Source: Bartonella australis AUST/NH1
GTDB taxonomy: Bacteria > Pseudomonadota > Alphaproteobacteria > Rhizobiales > Rhizobiaceae
Assembly: GCF_000341355.1 (NCBI RefSeq)
Contig: NC_020300.1
Span: 62,001 to 126,000 of the forward strand
DNA: 64,000 nt
Direction of reading: 5' to 3'
Numbering within the stretch: the first letter of the stretch is position 1; each line of letters opens with the position of its first letter. The position numbers were made by a program, and so were the translations under genes. Under the pieces are notes generated by a model. That model was not told the DNA's origin and made no database searches. It saw nothing but the letters and a program-made list of their open reading frames with translations. Below, piece by piece: positions 7,084 through 14,655 of the stretch.

Positions 7084-7602
7084 ATGACAGCAACATATAA
7101 AAAGCCTAGACGCTATAAAAAAAATCCTTTCACGACAAATATGGCGCTGCAAGTAAAAAATCAAAAAGTCAGAATATCACGTATTGGTCATAATAATGAC
7201 ATCAATAAATTAATAGATGAAATCCAAGGTGCTCATGTAATCACATATAAGCCTGTGGGTTCACAGGAATTCAGCGAACAACTCATTACTGATATAGCCC
7301 TTGTATTTGGACTTAACCTATCAGGAAGAAAGACTTTTGGGATGTTACTCTGGATGATTCAAAGTCTAAGTAACAATCAAAATCTAGTAGAGTTAAATAA
7401 AGCTGCTTGGCGGAATTTTTTAGATTCTCATAAAAAAGAAGAACTAGCTCTGTCTCTTCCGACTTTCTCAAGGGGGTTAGTAGAGTTAGAAAAGGCAAAA
7501 ATCATTGCAAAGCATTTGCGTAAAGGCTGGTACTTCATCAACCCGAATTTCATTTTTAAAGATGACCGTGTAGCTTTCACAACTGTAATTCACAAAAAAT
7601 AG
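7084..7602 (+). CDS. RepL-like plasmid replication protein
   Basis: 172 residues. The C-terminal half resembles winged-helix plasmid initiators of the RepL type. One segment (LALSLPTFSRGLVELEKAKI) fits helix-turn-helix recognition and is followed by a wing and the characteristic GWYFINPNFIFKDDRVAF. The N-terminal 40 residues are basic. Such proteins start replication of small plasmids. Next to oriT/tra genes and toxin-antitoxin modules, it argues that this part of the island was an autonomous plasmid. The ribosome site is weak. The family call rests on the C-terminal pattern. Confidence 0.65.
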   Translation: MTATYKKPRRYKKNPFTTNMALQVKNQKVRISRIGHNNDINKLIDEIQGAHVITYKPVGSQEFSEQLITDIALVFGLNLSGRKTFGMLLWMIQSLSNNQNLVELNKAAWRNFLDSHKKEELALSLPTFSRGLVELEKAKIIAKHLRKGWYFINPNFIFKDDRVAFTTVIHKK

Positions 7603-7761
7603 AAAAATTAAAATAGTATACGACGCTTTAAGTATTTAATAAACGAGCTGTCAGTGTCATCTAGCCCTATGCTGGCCTGTGATCAGGGTGCAAAAATTTC
7701 GACCATCTTCCATTTTGGTGCTCATACTGCACCCTCCTGCAAAATCACTTAGGCAATCTAA

Positions 7762-8019
7762 TCATGGATGGTTCTTTTCGTATTCATCGAACACGACACA
7801 CAAAAGCTCGTTGAGCTTCATGTCATGGGCTGCCGCATACATACGAAAGCGGCGACGAAAATCGCCAGTCACACGGAAATTGAGAGGCTGATTGTTTGCC
7901 TCATTTTCCCCCTGCCCTGCTGTTAAGATTTCGGTGCGGGTCGGCATGCCTTCGGTGGGCGCGGCCTTGCCTTTGGTTGCCACAAGGCCGGATAGGTCTA
8001 CTTGTTTCTTCGTGCTCAT
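7762..8019 (-). CDS. small partition partner of ParA
   Basis: 85 residues, translated from an ATG that overlaps the parA stop (ATGA). The C-terminal 40 residues (NFRVTGDFRRRFRMYAAAHDMKLNELL) read as a ribbon-helix-helix DNA-binding segment; the N terminus is unstructured. It would be the centromere-binding partner of the ParA upstream. Base composition is visibly GC-richer than the chromosome around the island. Confidence 0.65.
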   Translation of the reverse strand: MSTKKQVDLSGLVATKGKAAPTEGMPTRTEILTAGQGENEANNQPLNFRVTGDFRRRFRMYAAAHDMKLNELLCVVFDEYEKNHP

Positions 8020-8666
8020 AGCGCTTCTCTCTTTTTGGCTTTCGTTTTAATTTTTAATCGTTCAAGCACGAAAGCAAGAATTTTGCCCACCTCGTCGGCG
8101 CTGCGCCCGTTCGGGCCGGTTTCTTGGACGGTTTGGCCATCGATCATTGATGATGCGAAGTCCACGCGGTCATGAACCAGCACAGGGGCGACTTCGCCAT
8201 GCGCTGATAGCGTGGCCATTGCCTGCACAGTCAGGCGAGCGTTTGGCTTGGCTTGGGTCGCGATGAACGCAAAAGGGCGCTTTGCGGCGTTCACAATGTC
8301 CACAGTGCTGCCGACTGCCCGAAGGTCATGCGGGGACGGACGGGCCGGGATCAGCACAAGATCGGCCAGCTCGACCACACTTTCAATGCTGGTAGTGATC
8401 GCTGGCGGTGTGTCGATCACTACCAGCTTGAATCCGGCCTGTGCGAGCGCTTCCAGCTTCGTACTTAGGTCTTTGATGGTCGATGATGCAAAGGCCGGGG
8501 ATTCCGCTTCTCTTGCATTCCACCATGCAGCAAGCGAGCCTTGCGGGTCAGTATCAATCATGACGACTGGGCCAATTCCGGCAAGCTCTGCTGCAACTGC
8601 GATATGACCTGCAAGGGTTGTTTTCCCAGGTCCGCCCTTCTGTGTTGCCAAAACCAACTTTTTCAT
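8016..8666 (-). CDS. parA: ParA-family plasmid partition ATPase
   Basis: 216 residues, a small ParA without an N-terminal DNA-binding domain. It has the deviant Walker A box KGGPGKTT, the IDTDPQGSLAAWW segment, Walker B-like LVVIDTPPA and the later IATQAKPNAR region. ParA proteins move plasmid copies by ATP-dependent pattern formation on the nucleoid. It is intact. GC-rich codon use sets it apart from traKLM and from the chromosome, so this block has a separate origin from the IncP-like part. Confidence 0.85.
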   Translation of the reverse strand: MKKLVLATQKGGPGKTTLAGHIAVAAELAGIGPVVMIDTDPQGSLAAWWNAREAESPAFASSTIKDLSTKLEALAQAGFKLVVIDTPPAITTSIESVVELADLVLIPARPSPHDLRAVGSTVDIVNAAKRPFAFIATQAKPNARLTVQAMATLSAHGEVAPVLVHDRVDFASSMIDGQTVQETGPNGRSADEVGKILAFVLERLKIKTKAKKREAL

Positions 8667-8734
8667 ACGTCCTCGTGCTTAAGCGATTTATATTGCAATC
8701 ATTCTATCTTGTTCGCGTCTATAGCACAATAACA

Positions 8735-8780
8735 AAAAGCACGCAAGCACGCTAACTTTCAATATTTATTGCGTGCTTTT
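8735..8780. promoter_or_regulatory. 12-bp inverted repeat upstream of parA
   Basis: AAAAGCACGCAA (8735-8746) and TTGCGTGCTTTT (8769-8780) are exact mirror images around a 22-bp spacer, with an extra AGCACGC half-copy at 8746-8752. It lies 70-115 bp upstream of the parA start, so it may be the partition site or the autoregulatory operator. It could also act as a terminator hairpin for reading from the left. Confidence 0.5.
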
Positions 8781-8848
8781 ACCTTAAAGACTAAGTATTT
8801 GTAATGTATATTATTTTTTCCGATTTGCACGGCTGTCATGAACGGGGT

Positions 8849-8929
8849 TTAGCCCTGCCTTTTGGTGTTATCTTTCGCAATGGCGCGGTACATCGTGGCT
8901 CGATGCACACCCAAGATTCGACAAGATAC
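8849..8929 (-). pseudogene. C-terminal tail of a serine resolvase
   Basis: The minus strand encodes RILGVHRATMYRAIAKD and ends seven codons later at a stop. This is the recognition helix-turn-helix at the C terminus of Tn3-type resolvases. Nothing upstream of it (higher coordinates) continues the protein; the sequence switches to a plus-strand gene fragment. It is a breakpoint scar of an earlier transposon or resolvase gene, distinct from the intact recombinase at 10.1 kb. Confidence 0.65.
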
Positions 8930-9173
8930 TCAGCCCGCAGGATTTGAGCCGCTAAAACCGGCAGAGCAGGTTTTTACCAGCAAACCACAGGCACAACAGG
9001 CGAAAACGACCTTTGAATTTGAGCGCAAAGGGGCAATGACGGCCAAGCAAGCCTTGGAGAAGACCGACCAGGTGAAGGCGCAGTTTAAGGAACAGCAGCG
9101 GCAAGAAACCCTTGAGAAAATTAAGGCTGTTCGCGCCCGTGATCAAGAGAAGGCCCAAGAGCGCGAGAGATGA
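8930..9173 (+). pseudogene. 3' fragment of an unidentified plasmid gene
   Basis: An open frame from the resolvase scar to a TGA at 9171 encodes a charged helical tail (TFEFERKGAMTAKQALEK, then Gln/Lys/Arg/Glu-rich repeats). It has the look of the C-terminal tail of a mobilisation protein, but I do not recognise it. Its own start has been cut off by the resolvase sequence. The GC-rich composition matches the parA block. Confidence 0.45.
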
Positions 9174-9176
9174 TTT

Positions 9177-9305
9177 ATGGCAGTGAAATTAATGAAATGC
9201 CGCTATTGCAGCAGGGGCGGGCTGCATATCACAGCTCGTCGCTGCCCCCGATGCGGGGGCCGGGAACCATGCTCACGGCCGCAGTCATCACTCAAGAATG
9301 GTGGC
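9177..9305 (+). other. possible zinc-ribbon fragment
   Basis: Three bases after the preceding stop, an ATG opens MAVKLMKCRYCSRGG followed by RRCPRCGG, giving two CxxC knuckles 16 residues apart as in a small zinc ribbon. The frame then runs antisense into the MazF-type toxin gene, so its true 3' end has probably been lost near 9290. Low support; it may be the start of a gene cut by insertion of the toxin module. Confidence 0.3.
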
Positions 9306-9620
9306 GAGTTTCGCCATAACTTCATCAATGACCGCAGCGGGCACGCTTTCGAGTTTACGACCCCGACGAGATCCAATGTCCAACGCTCTAGGTTGATCGC
9401 AGCGCACAACTCCTGTTGTTTGAGTCCCTGCTCTCATGAGGGAGACGGTAAAGCCTGCAGTCCGGGCAAAGTTGCTCCCGCTTGTGATCGGCAGAACGAT
9501 TGAGGTTTTCGTCAGACGGTTAAACGCACCCGGCGACACGATCAGCACCGGGCGCGTGCCTTGTTGTTCATGGCCTGATGTGGGGTTGAGAGACACCAGA
9601 AAGATATCGCCTCGCTCCAT
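9288..9620 (-). CDS. second MazF/PemK-family toxin
   Basis: 110 residues. The N terminus MERGDIFLVSLNPTSGHEQQ and the RPVLIVSP strand, then IVLPITSG and GVVRCDQPRALD, are the core of MazF/PemK/ChpB ribonucleases. Full length. The ATG overlaps the antitoxin stop by one base (TAATG). GC-rich like parA and unlike the mazF at 5.5 kb, so it came independently. Confidence 0.88.
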   Translation of the reverse strand: MERGDIFLVSLNPTSGHEQQGTRPVLIVSPGAFNRLTKTSIVLPITSGSNFARTAGFTVSLMRAGTQTTGVVRCDQPRALDIGSRRGRKLESVPAAVIDEVMAKLATILE

Positions 9621-9877
9621 TACAGCAGCTCACCACCAACGGGCTTGGAATCCAGCCACTCCCGATCTTCGGCGGTCAGCTCGGCAGAAGGGTCACATTG
9701 AGCAAGCAGCTCATCGAGCGTGTAGCGTGCGCGGGCTTGTGGCTCGATAATGAGTTTTCTGCCATCAACGGCCATCCCGACCTTGGCCCCCGGCTGAAGG
9801 CGGAGCACATCAAGCAGAGCAGGAGGAACAGCCAGCATGACTGACCCGCCGACCTTGCGCAGAGTTGTGGTGTGCAT
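9620..9877 (-). CDS. AbrB-type antitoxin partner (ChpS/PemI-like)
   Basis: 85 residues. The AbrB-like N-terminal fold is visible as LRKVGGSVMLAVPPALLDVL and GAKVGMAVDGRKLIIEP. The acidic tail (LLAQCDPSAELTAEDREW) is the toxin-binding region. Encoded directly upstream of its toxin, with an inverted repeat 20-40 bp above the start as a likely autoregulatory site. Confidence 0.83.
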   Translation of the reverse strand: MHTTTLRKVGGSVMLAVPPALLDVLRLQPGAKVGMAVDGRKLIIEPQARARYTLDELLAQCDPSAELTAEDREWLDSKPVGGELL

Positions 9878-9899
9878 CGAGCAGCTCCTTTAAAAGAAA

Positions 9900-9917
9900 G
9901 TTATACAAAAATATAAC
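9900..9917. promoter_or_regulatory. operator of the 9.3-9.9 kb toxin module
   Basis: GTTATA and TATAAC are separated by six bases, 23 bp upstream of the antitoxin ATG, in a locally AT-rich promoter-like stretch inside otherwise GC-rich DNA. This fits antitoxin-mediated autorepression. Confidence 0.5.
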
Positions 9918-9953
9918 ATAGCCGCCCTGCCTTTTCAAGTCCATGTGTTGTAC

Positions 9954-10008
9954 ACGTCGCATAAATTTGTCGCGTCGCATATTCTAGTATATGTGATTGA
10001 TGCGACAC
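9954..10008. repeat. CGTCGCATA repeats, possible recombinase site
   Basis: TCGCAT occurs at 9957 and 9975 in direct orientation, and once inverted near 10000-10005 (GATGCGAC), spaced 18-25 bp apart, with GTCGCATATTC / GATGCGAC forming a partial dyad. Such clustered half-sites are typical of resolvase res sites. The position between a toxin module and the recombinase gene's 3' side fits loosely. No enzyme is assigned. Confidence 0.35.
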
Positions 10009-10075
10009 TTCGAGAAGCAGGCTACGGGCTTTTTGTTAAGTTTGCCTAACTGTAGCAAAACTTAGGATAAAAAGG

Positions 10076-10738
10076 CTATCCATTTGGCATAGTGATAATA
10101 GGTTTAGTTTTTGTAGGCTTGATATTTTTACGTTCAATAAATAAACGCAAGGTATTCACACCAACCCCTAATGTCTTAGCAATACGGCTCTGTGACAAAC
10201 CAATATTGATGAATGCTTGCACTTCATTAATGTGATTGTCGAGCTTTAAGTGCGTGGCAATACTTCCTTTTGGACGCCCTAATTTTATTCCTCGTTGACG
10301 CGCAACATTTAATGCTTCTTTTGTACGTGTTTGAATTAAATGCCTCTCAATTTGTGCTACCATACCTAGTACAGTTGCTATGATATCACTTTGTAAACTC
10401 CCATCCATGATAAGATTTTGTTTTGTTACATGAACAATTAAACCACGTTCACTAGCAGCTTTAAGAATTTCTAAGACAGCAAGAGAAGAACCTGCTATAC
10501 GAGAAAACTCAGGAGTTAATAATACATCTCCCCGTTCTGCTTTTTGAATCAAAGCACCAAGTTTACGCTTTCTCCAATCTTTTCCTCTGCTTGTAATTTC
10601 TTCTTCAATGTGAAGTGGTGCAAAGCCATTTTTGTTAGCATATTCTAACAATCCAAATTTTTGATTTTGTGTATCTTGTCCATCACGAGAAACACGTAAA
10701 TAGGCATAAAATTTCGTCATGTTCATTAAAAACGTCAA
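10076..10738 (-). CDS. serine recombinase (resolvase/invertase family)
   Basis: 220 residues; translation may start at MTFLMNMTKF (10738) or at the third Met (10720). No clear ribosome site separates these. The catalytic domain has YLRVSRDGQDTQNQ with the nucleophilic serine, the TSRGKDWRKR segment and the FSRIAGSS region. A long helix with QIERHLIQTRTKEAL precedes the DNA-binding tail (GLSQSRIAKTLGVGVNTLRLF). It is complete and could still resolve cointegrates or invert DNA. AT-rich again, like the tra part of the island. Confidence 0.88.
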   Translation of the reverse strand: MTFLMNMTKFYAYLRVSRDGQDTQNQKFGLLEYANKNGFAPLHIEEEITSRGKDWRKRKLGALIQKAERGDVLLTPEFSRIAGSSLAVLEILKAASERGLIVHVTKQNLIMDGSLQSDIIATVLGMVAQIERHLIQTRTKEALNVARQRGIKLGRPKGSIATHLKLDNHINEVQAFINIGLSQSRIAKTLGVGVNTLRLFIERKNIKPTKTKPIITMPNG

Positions 10739-10838
10739 TTCAGATAAAAACTGATATATTTTTATTCAAAAAAACTTGAAGTAAATATCTATTTTTGTCT
10801 CCGAAAAAATGATCGTTTTTTGGATATGAAACCGCAAA

Positions 10839-10856
10839 ATAGATATAAATATCTAT
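10839..10856. promoter_or_regulatory. ATAGATAT-AA-ATATCTAT dyad
   Basis: Perfect 8-bp arms around two bases in the gap between the divergent recombinase and antitoxin genes, with another half-copy (AAATATCTATTTT) at 10783-10795. Likely operator for one of the two promoters. Confidence 0.4.
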
Positions 10857-10888
10857 TCTAACAGTACCTATTGGAAAAATAATTAAAA

Positions 10889-10918
10889 TGTATTACATTA
10901 GAACTACAATGTAACACA
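10889..10918. promoter_or_regulatory. operator upstream of the RelB-type antitoxin
   Basis: TGTATTACAT (10889-10898) and ATGTAACACA (10909-10918) are inverted copies with one mismatch around a 10-bp spacer, ending 16 bp before the antitoxin ATG. A typical place for antitoxin autoregulation. Confidence 0.55.
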
Positions 10919-10934
10919 TTAAGTGGGGAGTAAA

Positions 10935-11225
10935 ATGGCTGAGACAACATTTACCTTTCGCGTTGATGACATATTAAAAAATGAATTTTCCAAAGCAGCA
11001 AAGGCGTGCGATAGATCTGACGCACAATTGTTGCGCGATTATATGCGCGATATCGTAAAAGAACAAAAAGAAAAAAGTGCATACGATTTATGGTTTCGGG
11101 AACAAATTCAATTAGGGATAAATTCTGCTAATGCAGGTGATGTAATATCTTCTGAAGAAATCGAAACAGAAGCAAAGGAATGGCGCTTAGAAACACAAAG
11201 TAAACTAGACAGATCAACTTTATGA
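10935..11225 (+). CDS. RelB/StbD-like antitoxin, orphaned
   Basis: 96 residues from the ATG at 10935, with GGGGAG just upstream; a GTG at 10923 is possible but less well placed. The N terminus TFTFRVDDILKNEFSKAAKA is a ribbon-helix-helix DNA-binding segment. The tail EIETEAKEWRLETQSK is the toxin-binding helix common in ParD/RelB types. The stop overlaps the next start (ATGA). Its toxin is cut short, so this gene is now an orphan, perhaps only a repressor. Confidence 0.7.
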   Translation: MAETTFTFRVDDILKNEFSKAAKACDRSDAQLLRDYMRDIVKEQKEKSAYDLWFREQIQLGINSANAGDVISSEEIETEAKEWRLETQSKLDRSTL

Positions 11226-11377
11226 AGCTAATTTGGACACAAGTAGCACATGTTGACCGCAAAAAGATACGTGAATACATATCACAAGATAATCCTTCTG
11301 CTGCCTTCTCCTCACCGAAGCGAGGAAGCGGCTACCCTATCTGGCAACGTATCTGCGCAATAATATATGCATTTTAA
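11222..11377 (+). pseudogene. truncated ParE/RelE toxin
   Basis: Starts MKLIWTQVAHVDRKKI and continues EYISQDNPSAA, the first 29 or so residues of a ParE/RelE toxin. From about 11309 the sequence becomes unrelated (a serine/glycine-rich stretch) and stops at 11375. The catalytic C-terminal strands are absent, so it cannot be toxic. The break coincides with the end of the next fragment, a MazF piece on the other strand. Confidence 0.75.
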
Positions 11378-11674
11378 ATATCTTTGTAAAGAAGTTGGAC
11401 GTGGTAGATTACGCAGCATAAGCGTTAAAACCTTATTGAAATCATTTTCCGGTAAACGTGGAATATAGCCTGAAGCGCTTAAACGAGACACAGAAACGGT
11501 TGTGATATAATCGCAAATTACCCATGCTTGTTTTCCATCCAAAGGCGAATAAATTGGGTAAGCTATGGCATTATCAGGCTGTGGCTTTGTAGTGAGTGGT
11601 AAAACTGTTACATTGTCATAAAGATGAGCAGTTTTTGAAGAATTTATTGTGGGGGATTTTTGCCGTATTTGCAA
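11312..11674 (-). pseudogene. MazF-family toxin fragment
   Basis: The open frame carries YDNVTVLPLTTKPQPDN, then AWVICDYITTVSVSRL and LPENDFNKVLTLMLRNL, the middle and C-terminal parts of a MazF/PemK toxin. The N-terminal RGDIW/RP strand is replaced by unrelated residues, and no antitoxin lies upstream. The C-terminal 30 residues past LRNLPRP are also foreign. A dead remnant at the right edge of the island. Confidence 0.65.
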
Positions 11675-11705
11675 TTAACTGAAGAAATTGTAAAATATAA
11701 ATATT

Positions 11706-11717
11706 ACTGAATTTTAC
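11706..11717. repeat. 12-bp direct repeat, right island boundary
   Basis: ACTGAATTTTAC, second copy of the repeat at 2748-2759. From here to hrcA (11932) no island gene is recognised; the 215 bp hold the presumed hrcA promoter region, but I see no convincing promoter boxes and no CIRCE element. Confidence 0.4.
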
Positions 11718-11931
11718 GGGTAAAAGGCTCTTTTGAGTGTTTTGTAGTATCCTTTTAAATGAAGCTTGTTTGCGCCTTTGAAGGCAGATGTGGAACGCCC
11801 CTTTCTTTTTTGACGGCAAGCATTTTTGTAGTATACGTAATGTTCTGCCCGCACTGCTCTAGGATGTTTGACCAAATTTTGACAAAACTTATATAAAAAG
11901 AGGACGTTTTTAAAGTAGTGAAACAATCGTT

Positions 11932-13002
11932 ATGAAGCGCGCACCTATTAGTCATGAACTTAAAGGCCTTGATGAGCGTTCATGTGATATTTTTCGTCAT
12001 ATCGTTGAAGCTTATCTTAATGACGGTGAGCCGGTAGGTTCACGCAATCTTTCGCGGCTTTTGCAGCAGGCATTATCACCCGCGACGATTCGCAATGTAA
12101 TGAGTGATCTCGAGCACCTCGGTTTGATTTATGCTCCTCATGTGTCTGCGGGGCGAATGCCGACGCAATCGGGTTTGCGATTTTTTGTTGACGCATTTAT
12201 GGAAGTAGGTGATTTGCCTACCAAGGAGCGCGAAAATATTGAGACTCAGGTCAAAGAGGCTGGTCGCGCGCAGTCAGTTGAGCACTTTTTGATCCAAGCA
12301 AGTCAGATTCTTTCTGGCCTCTCGCGCGGAGCAGGATTGGTCTTGGCGACGAAACAGGAAGGTACATTGAAGCATATCGAATTTGTGCGCCTTGATGGGG
12401 AGCACGCCCTCGCGGTTTTGGTGACGCAGACAGGTGAAGTTGAAAATCGTATTATTCATTTACCGGAGGGTGTTACTCACGCTCAGTTGACGGAGGCAAC
12501 TAATTTTCTTAATGCCCATATTCAGGGTCGTACGCTCAGTGAAGCTAAAACGGAAATTGCGCGTTTATGCGCAGAAACGCGGGTTGCACTTGATCAATTA
12601 TCTCATCATCTTGTCGAAACTGGGTTGGCTCTTTGGGGAGGAGAAGGTGCTGATCATAAAATACGCCTCATTGTTCGCGGGCGGAGCAATTTACTTGAAG
12701 ATGTAAAAGCGGAAGAAGATTTAGAGCGGTTACGACACTTATTTGATGATCTTGAAACGCGTGAAAGCATGGCGCAGCTACTCGATTTGGCGGATGAAGG
12801 TTCAGGAGTACGTATTTTTATTGGTTCAGAAAATAAATTATTTTCACTTTCTGGTTCTTCTTTAGTGGTAGCGCCTTATTGTGATTCACAGAGGAGGGTG
12901 ATTGGCGCTTTGGGTGTTATTGGGCCGACACGGCTTAATTATGCAAGGATTGTTCCTATGGTTGATTATACAGCTCAGCTTGTATCTCAGTTACTGCGTT
13001 AG
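11932..13002 (+). CDS. hrcA: heat-inducible repressor HrcA
   Basis: 356 residues, normal length. The N-terminal winged helix ([20 protein letters not shown], then [13 protein letters not shown]) binds CIRCE elements; the rest is the GAF-like dimerisation domain (for example [19 protein letters not shown] at the C terminus). HrcA represses groESL and related heat-shock operons and is kept active by GroEL. No CIRCE copy is visible in this window, so its targets lie elsewhere. It heads the hrcA-grpE pair next to the island. Confidence 0.95.
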   Translation: MKRAPISHELKGLDERSCDIFRHIVEAYLNDGEPVGSRNLSRLLQQALSPATIRNVMSDLEHLGLIYAPHVSAGRMPTQSGLRFFVDAFMEVGDLPTKERENIETQVKEAGRAQSVEHFLIQASQILSGLSRGAGLVLATKQEGTLKHIEFVRLDGEHALAVLVTQTGEVENRIIHLPEGVTHAQLTEATNFLNAHIQGRTLSEAKTEIARLCAETRVALDQLSHHLVETGLALWGGEGADHKIRLIVRGRSNLLEDVKAEEDLERLRHLFDDLETRESMAQLLDLADEGSGVRIFIGSENKLFSLSGSSLVVAPYCDSQRRVIGALGVIGPTRLNYARIVPMVDYTAQLVSQLLR

Positions 13003-13122
13003 CGCGGTGAGGTATTCTGTTGTGAACGTGTATTATGTTAAGATAAATAAATACCTCTTGATTTTCGGCCCCAAAATTTCGATATCGAAGGTAATAAATC
13101 TCGTGAAGGAATGGAATTTTAT

Positions 13123-13797
13123 ATGTCTGACGAAAAAAATAAATTTGCTGATGCTTCATTTGAAAATTGCGATTTAAAAAATAAAGCTGATCGCGATACG
13201 TTAAAAAAAGCTGCCGATGAGTTTTTAAAAATGCGCAAAGCTGAGGCTTGCGTAGACATTGAAGAAGAGGAAGGTGAGACCACTGATCCCTTGGCCGCTT
13301 TGCAGGATGAAAATAAAGACCTAAAAGACCAAATTTTACGCCTCGCCGCGGATATGGAAAATCTTCGTCGCCGCACTGCGCGCGATGTAGCTGACGCAAG
13401 AACTTACTCTATCGCCAATTTTGCTCGTGATATGTTGTCCGTTTCCGATAATCTTAATCGTGCGTTGGAAGCTATTCCGGAAGGCGCGCGCGAAAAAGAT
13501 GCTGGTTTGAAAATGTTGGCAGAGGGCGTTGAGATGACCGAGCGCGCAATGATGACAGCTTTGGAACGTCATGGGGTAACGAAAATCCACCCAGAGGGGC
13601 AAAAATTTGATCCCCATTTTCATCAAGCGATGTTCGAAATTCCTAATTCTGATGTCCCGGATAACACTGTTCAGCAAGTGGTTCAGGCAGGTTATGTTAT
13701 CGGTGAACGTGTTTTACGTCCTGCGATAGTTGGTGTGGCTAAGGGAGGGACAAAAGAAACTCCTGGCGAATCCAACTCGACTCGGGTGCACCAGTAA
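13123..13797 (+). CDS. grpE: nucleotide exchange factor GrpE
   Basis: 224 residues from [16 protein letters not shown] lies 12 bp upstream, and an earlier in-frame ATG at 13111 sits too close to it. GrpE releases ADP from DnaK. It has an acidic disordered N terminus, a long dimeric coiled coil ([25 protein letters not shown]) and the beta-rich head ([11 protein letters not shown]-like [18 protein letters not shown]). Codons 9-38 are duplicated in inverted orientation at the far end of the island (2877-2966). Confidence 0.95.
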   Translation: MSDEKNKFADASFENCDLKNKADRDTLKKAADEFLKMRKAEACVDIEEEEGETTDPLAALQDENKDLKDQILRLAADMENLRRRTARDVADARTYSIANFARDMLSVSDNLNRALEAIPEGAREKDAGLKMLAEGVEMTERAMMTALERHGVTKIHPEGQKFDPHFHQAMFEIPNSDVPDNTVQQVVQAGYVIGERVLRPAIVGVAKGGTKETPGESNSTRVHQ

Positions 13798-13879
13798 CGA
13801 ACCCCCCTCCCGCACTCGGTGCAGCACTATTAAAGCGCACCACCGATCGTTTTTTAAAATATACTTTTAAAAAGCGATT

Positions 13880-14419
13880 TTAAGCCTGAAGCGGCCAGCT
13901 TCCTTTTACTACATAAAGAGCGTCGCTTGAAGGGTTTTCTGATAACAGTAAAACAAAGCGGTCAACTTCAAAGGGAGCCAAAGAAAGACTGCTTCGGGAA
14001 GATAAATAAAGGGAAAGATCTTCGGGTTTAACGTCGAGCAACCGCGCAAGAGTGATGTGCGGAGTGAATAATGTTTCATCAGGAGTTAGCCCTAAGTAAC
14101 TCCGGATGCGTTGTATTTTTTCATGTAAAGAGCTAAGAATTTCGCAAGGTTCAATTCGAACGACAAGAGAATGAGGAGCAGTTGCTGAACCCAAAATTTT
14201 AAAATTGACGGGATGTAGCGCAAAAGGCGGACATTTTATTGTATTGAAAGCATGAATAAGTTCATCGGCTATAGAGTCTTCGACTTCACCAAAAAAAGAT
14301 AAAGTGACGTGAAAATTTTTCGGATTAATCCACTGTGCTTTTGGTAAGCCGTTTTGCAGCGATATGAGCTCTTCTGTTGTTCGTTGGGGAATTTGAATAG
14401 CACTAAATAAACGTAACAT
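13880..14419 (-). CDS. thpR: RNA 2',3'-cyclic phosphodiesterase (2H family)
   Basis: 179 residues. The two catalytic HxT motifs are present: HVTLSFFGE near residue 42 and HITLARL near residue 125. This family (ThpR/LigT) opens 2',3'-cyclic phosphates on RNA ends; its cellular role is uncertain. Convergent with grpE, monocistronic. Confidence 0.87.
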   Translation of the reverse strand: MLRLFSAIQIPQRTTEELISLQNGLPKAQWINPKNFHVTLSFFGEVEDSIADELIHAFNTIKCPPFALHPVNFKILGSATAPHSLVVRIEPCEILSSLHEKIQRIRSYLGLTPDETLFTPHITLARLLDVKPEDLSLYLSSRSSLSLAPFEVDRFVLLLSENPSSDALYVVKGSWPLQA

Positions 14420-14421
14420 TA

Positions 14422-14655
14422 TTATATCCTTATGGTCAAAGATGCTGTTTTGAATGTAACGGTGAGTACCGTTTCTTTACGAAGCGGGCAACGGTGCAGA
14501 CAAAAAGCGACTAAAAAATGGCCATCGTGACTATAAATTAAACTTATAAAGCCGGTTGCGTTTAAGAAAGAAATGCTGATGCCAATGAGAAGTAGTGCTA
14601 ACGTAAATTTAAGTGCAAAAACCCACAGCTGTACGATTTGTATAACTATTAGTGT
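14422..14655 (-). other. hydrophobic open frame upstream of thpR, no start
   Basis: 77 codons without a stop on the minus strand ending 2 bp before the thpR ATG. They contain a plausible membrane helix (FALKFTLALLLIGISISF) and a basic C-terminal part (CLHRCPLRKETV). No ATG, GTG or TTG with a ribosome site is seen at its beginning. It may be the tail of a decayed membrane-protein gene once cotranscribed with thpR. Not recognised. Confidence 0.25.

Noticed and set aside
8212..8607. Long plus-strand open frames across parA and the MazF module (8212-8607, 9436-9750).
   Set aside because: They are antisense to well-supported genes in GC-rich DNA where stop codons are rare, and show no family pattern.
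11840..11931. TTGACA at 11879 as an hrcA promoter -35 box, and possible CIRCE elements near hrcA and dnaK.
   Set aside because: No -10 box at 16-18 bp spacing from TTGACA, and no TTAGCACTC/GAGTGCTAA pair is present.
11714..11955. Minus-strand open frames upstream of hrcA.
   Set aside because: No ribosome sites, no similarity to rph or other families, and they overlap the hrcA regulatory region.
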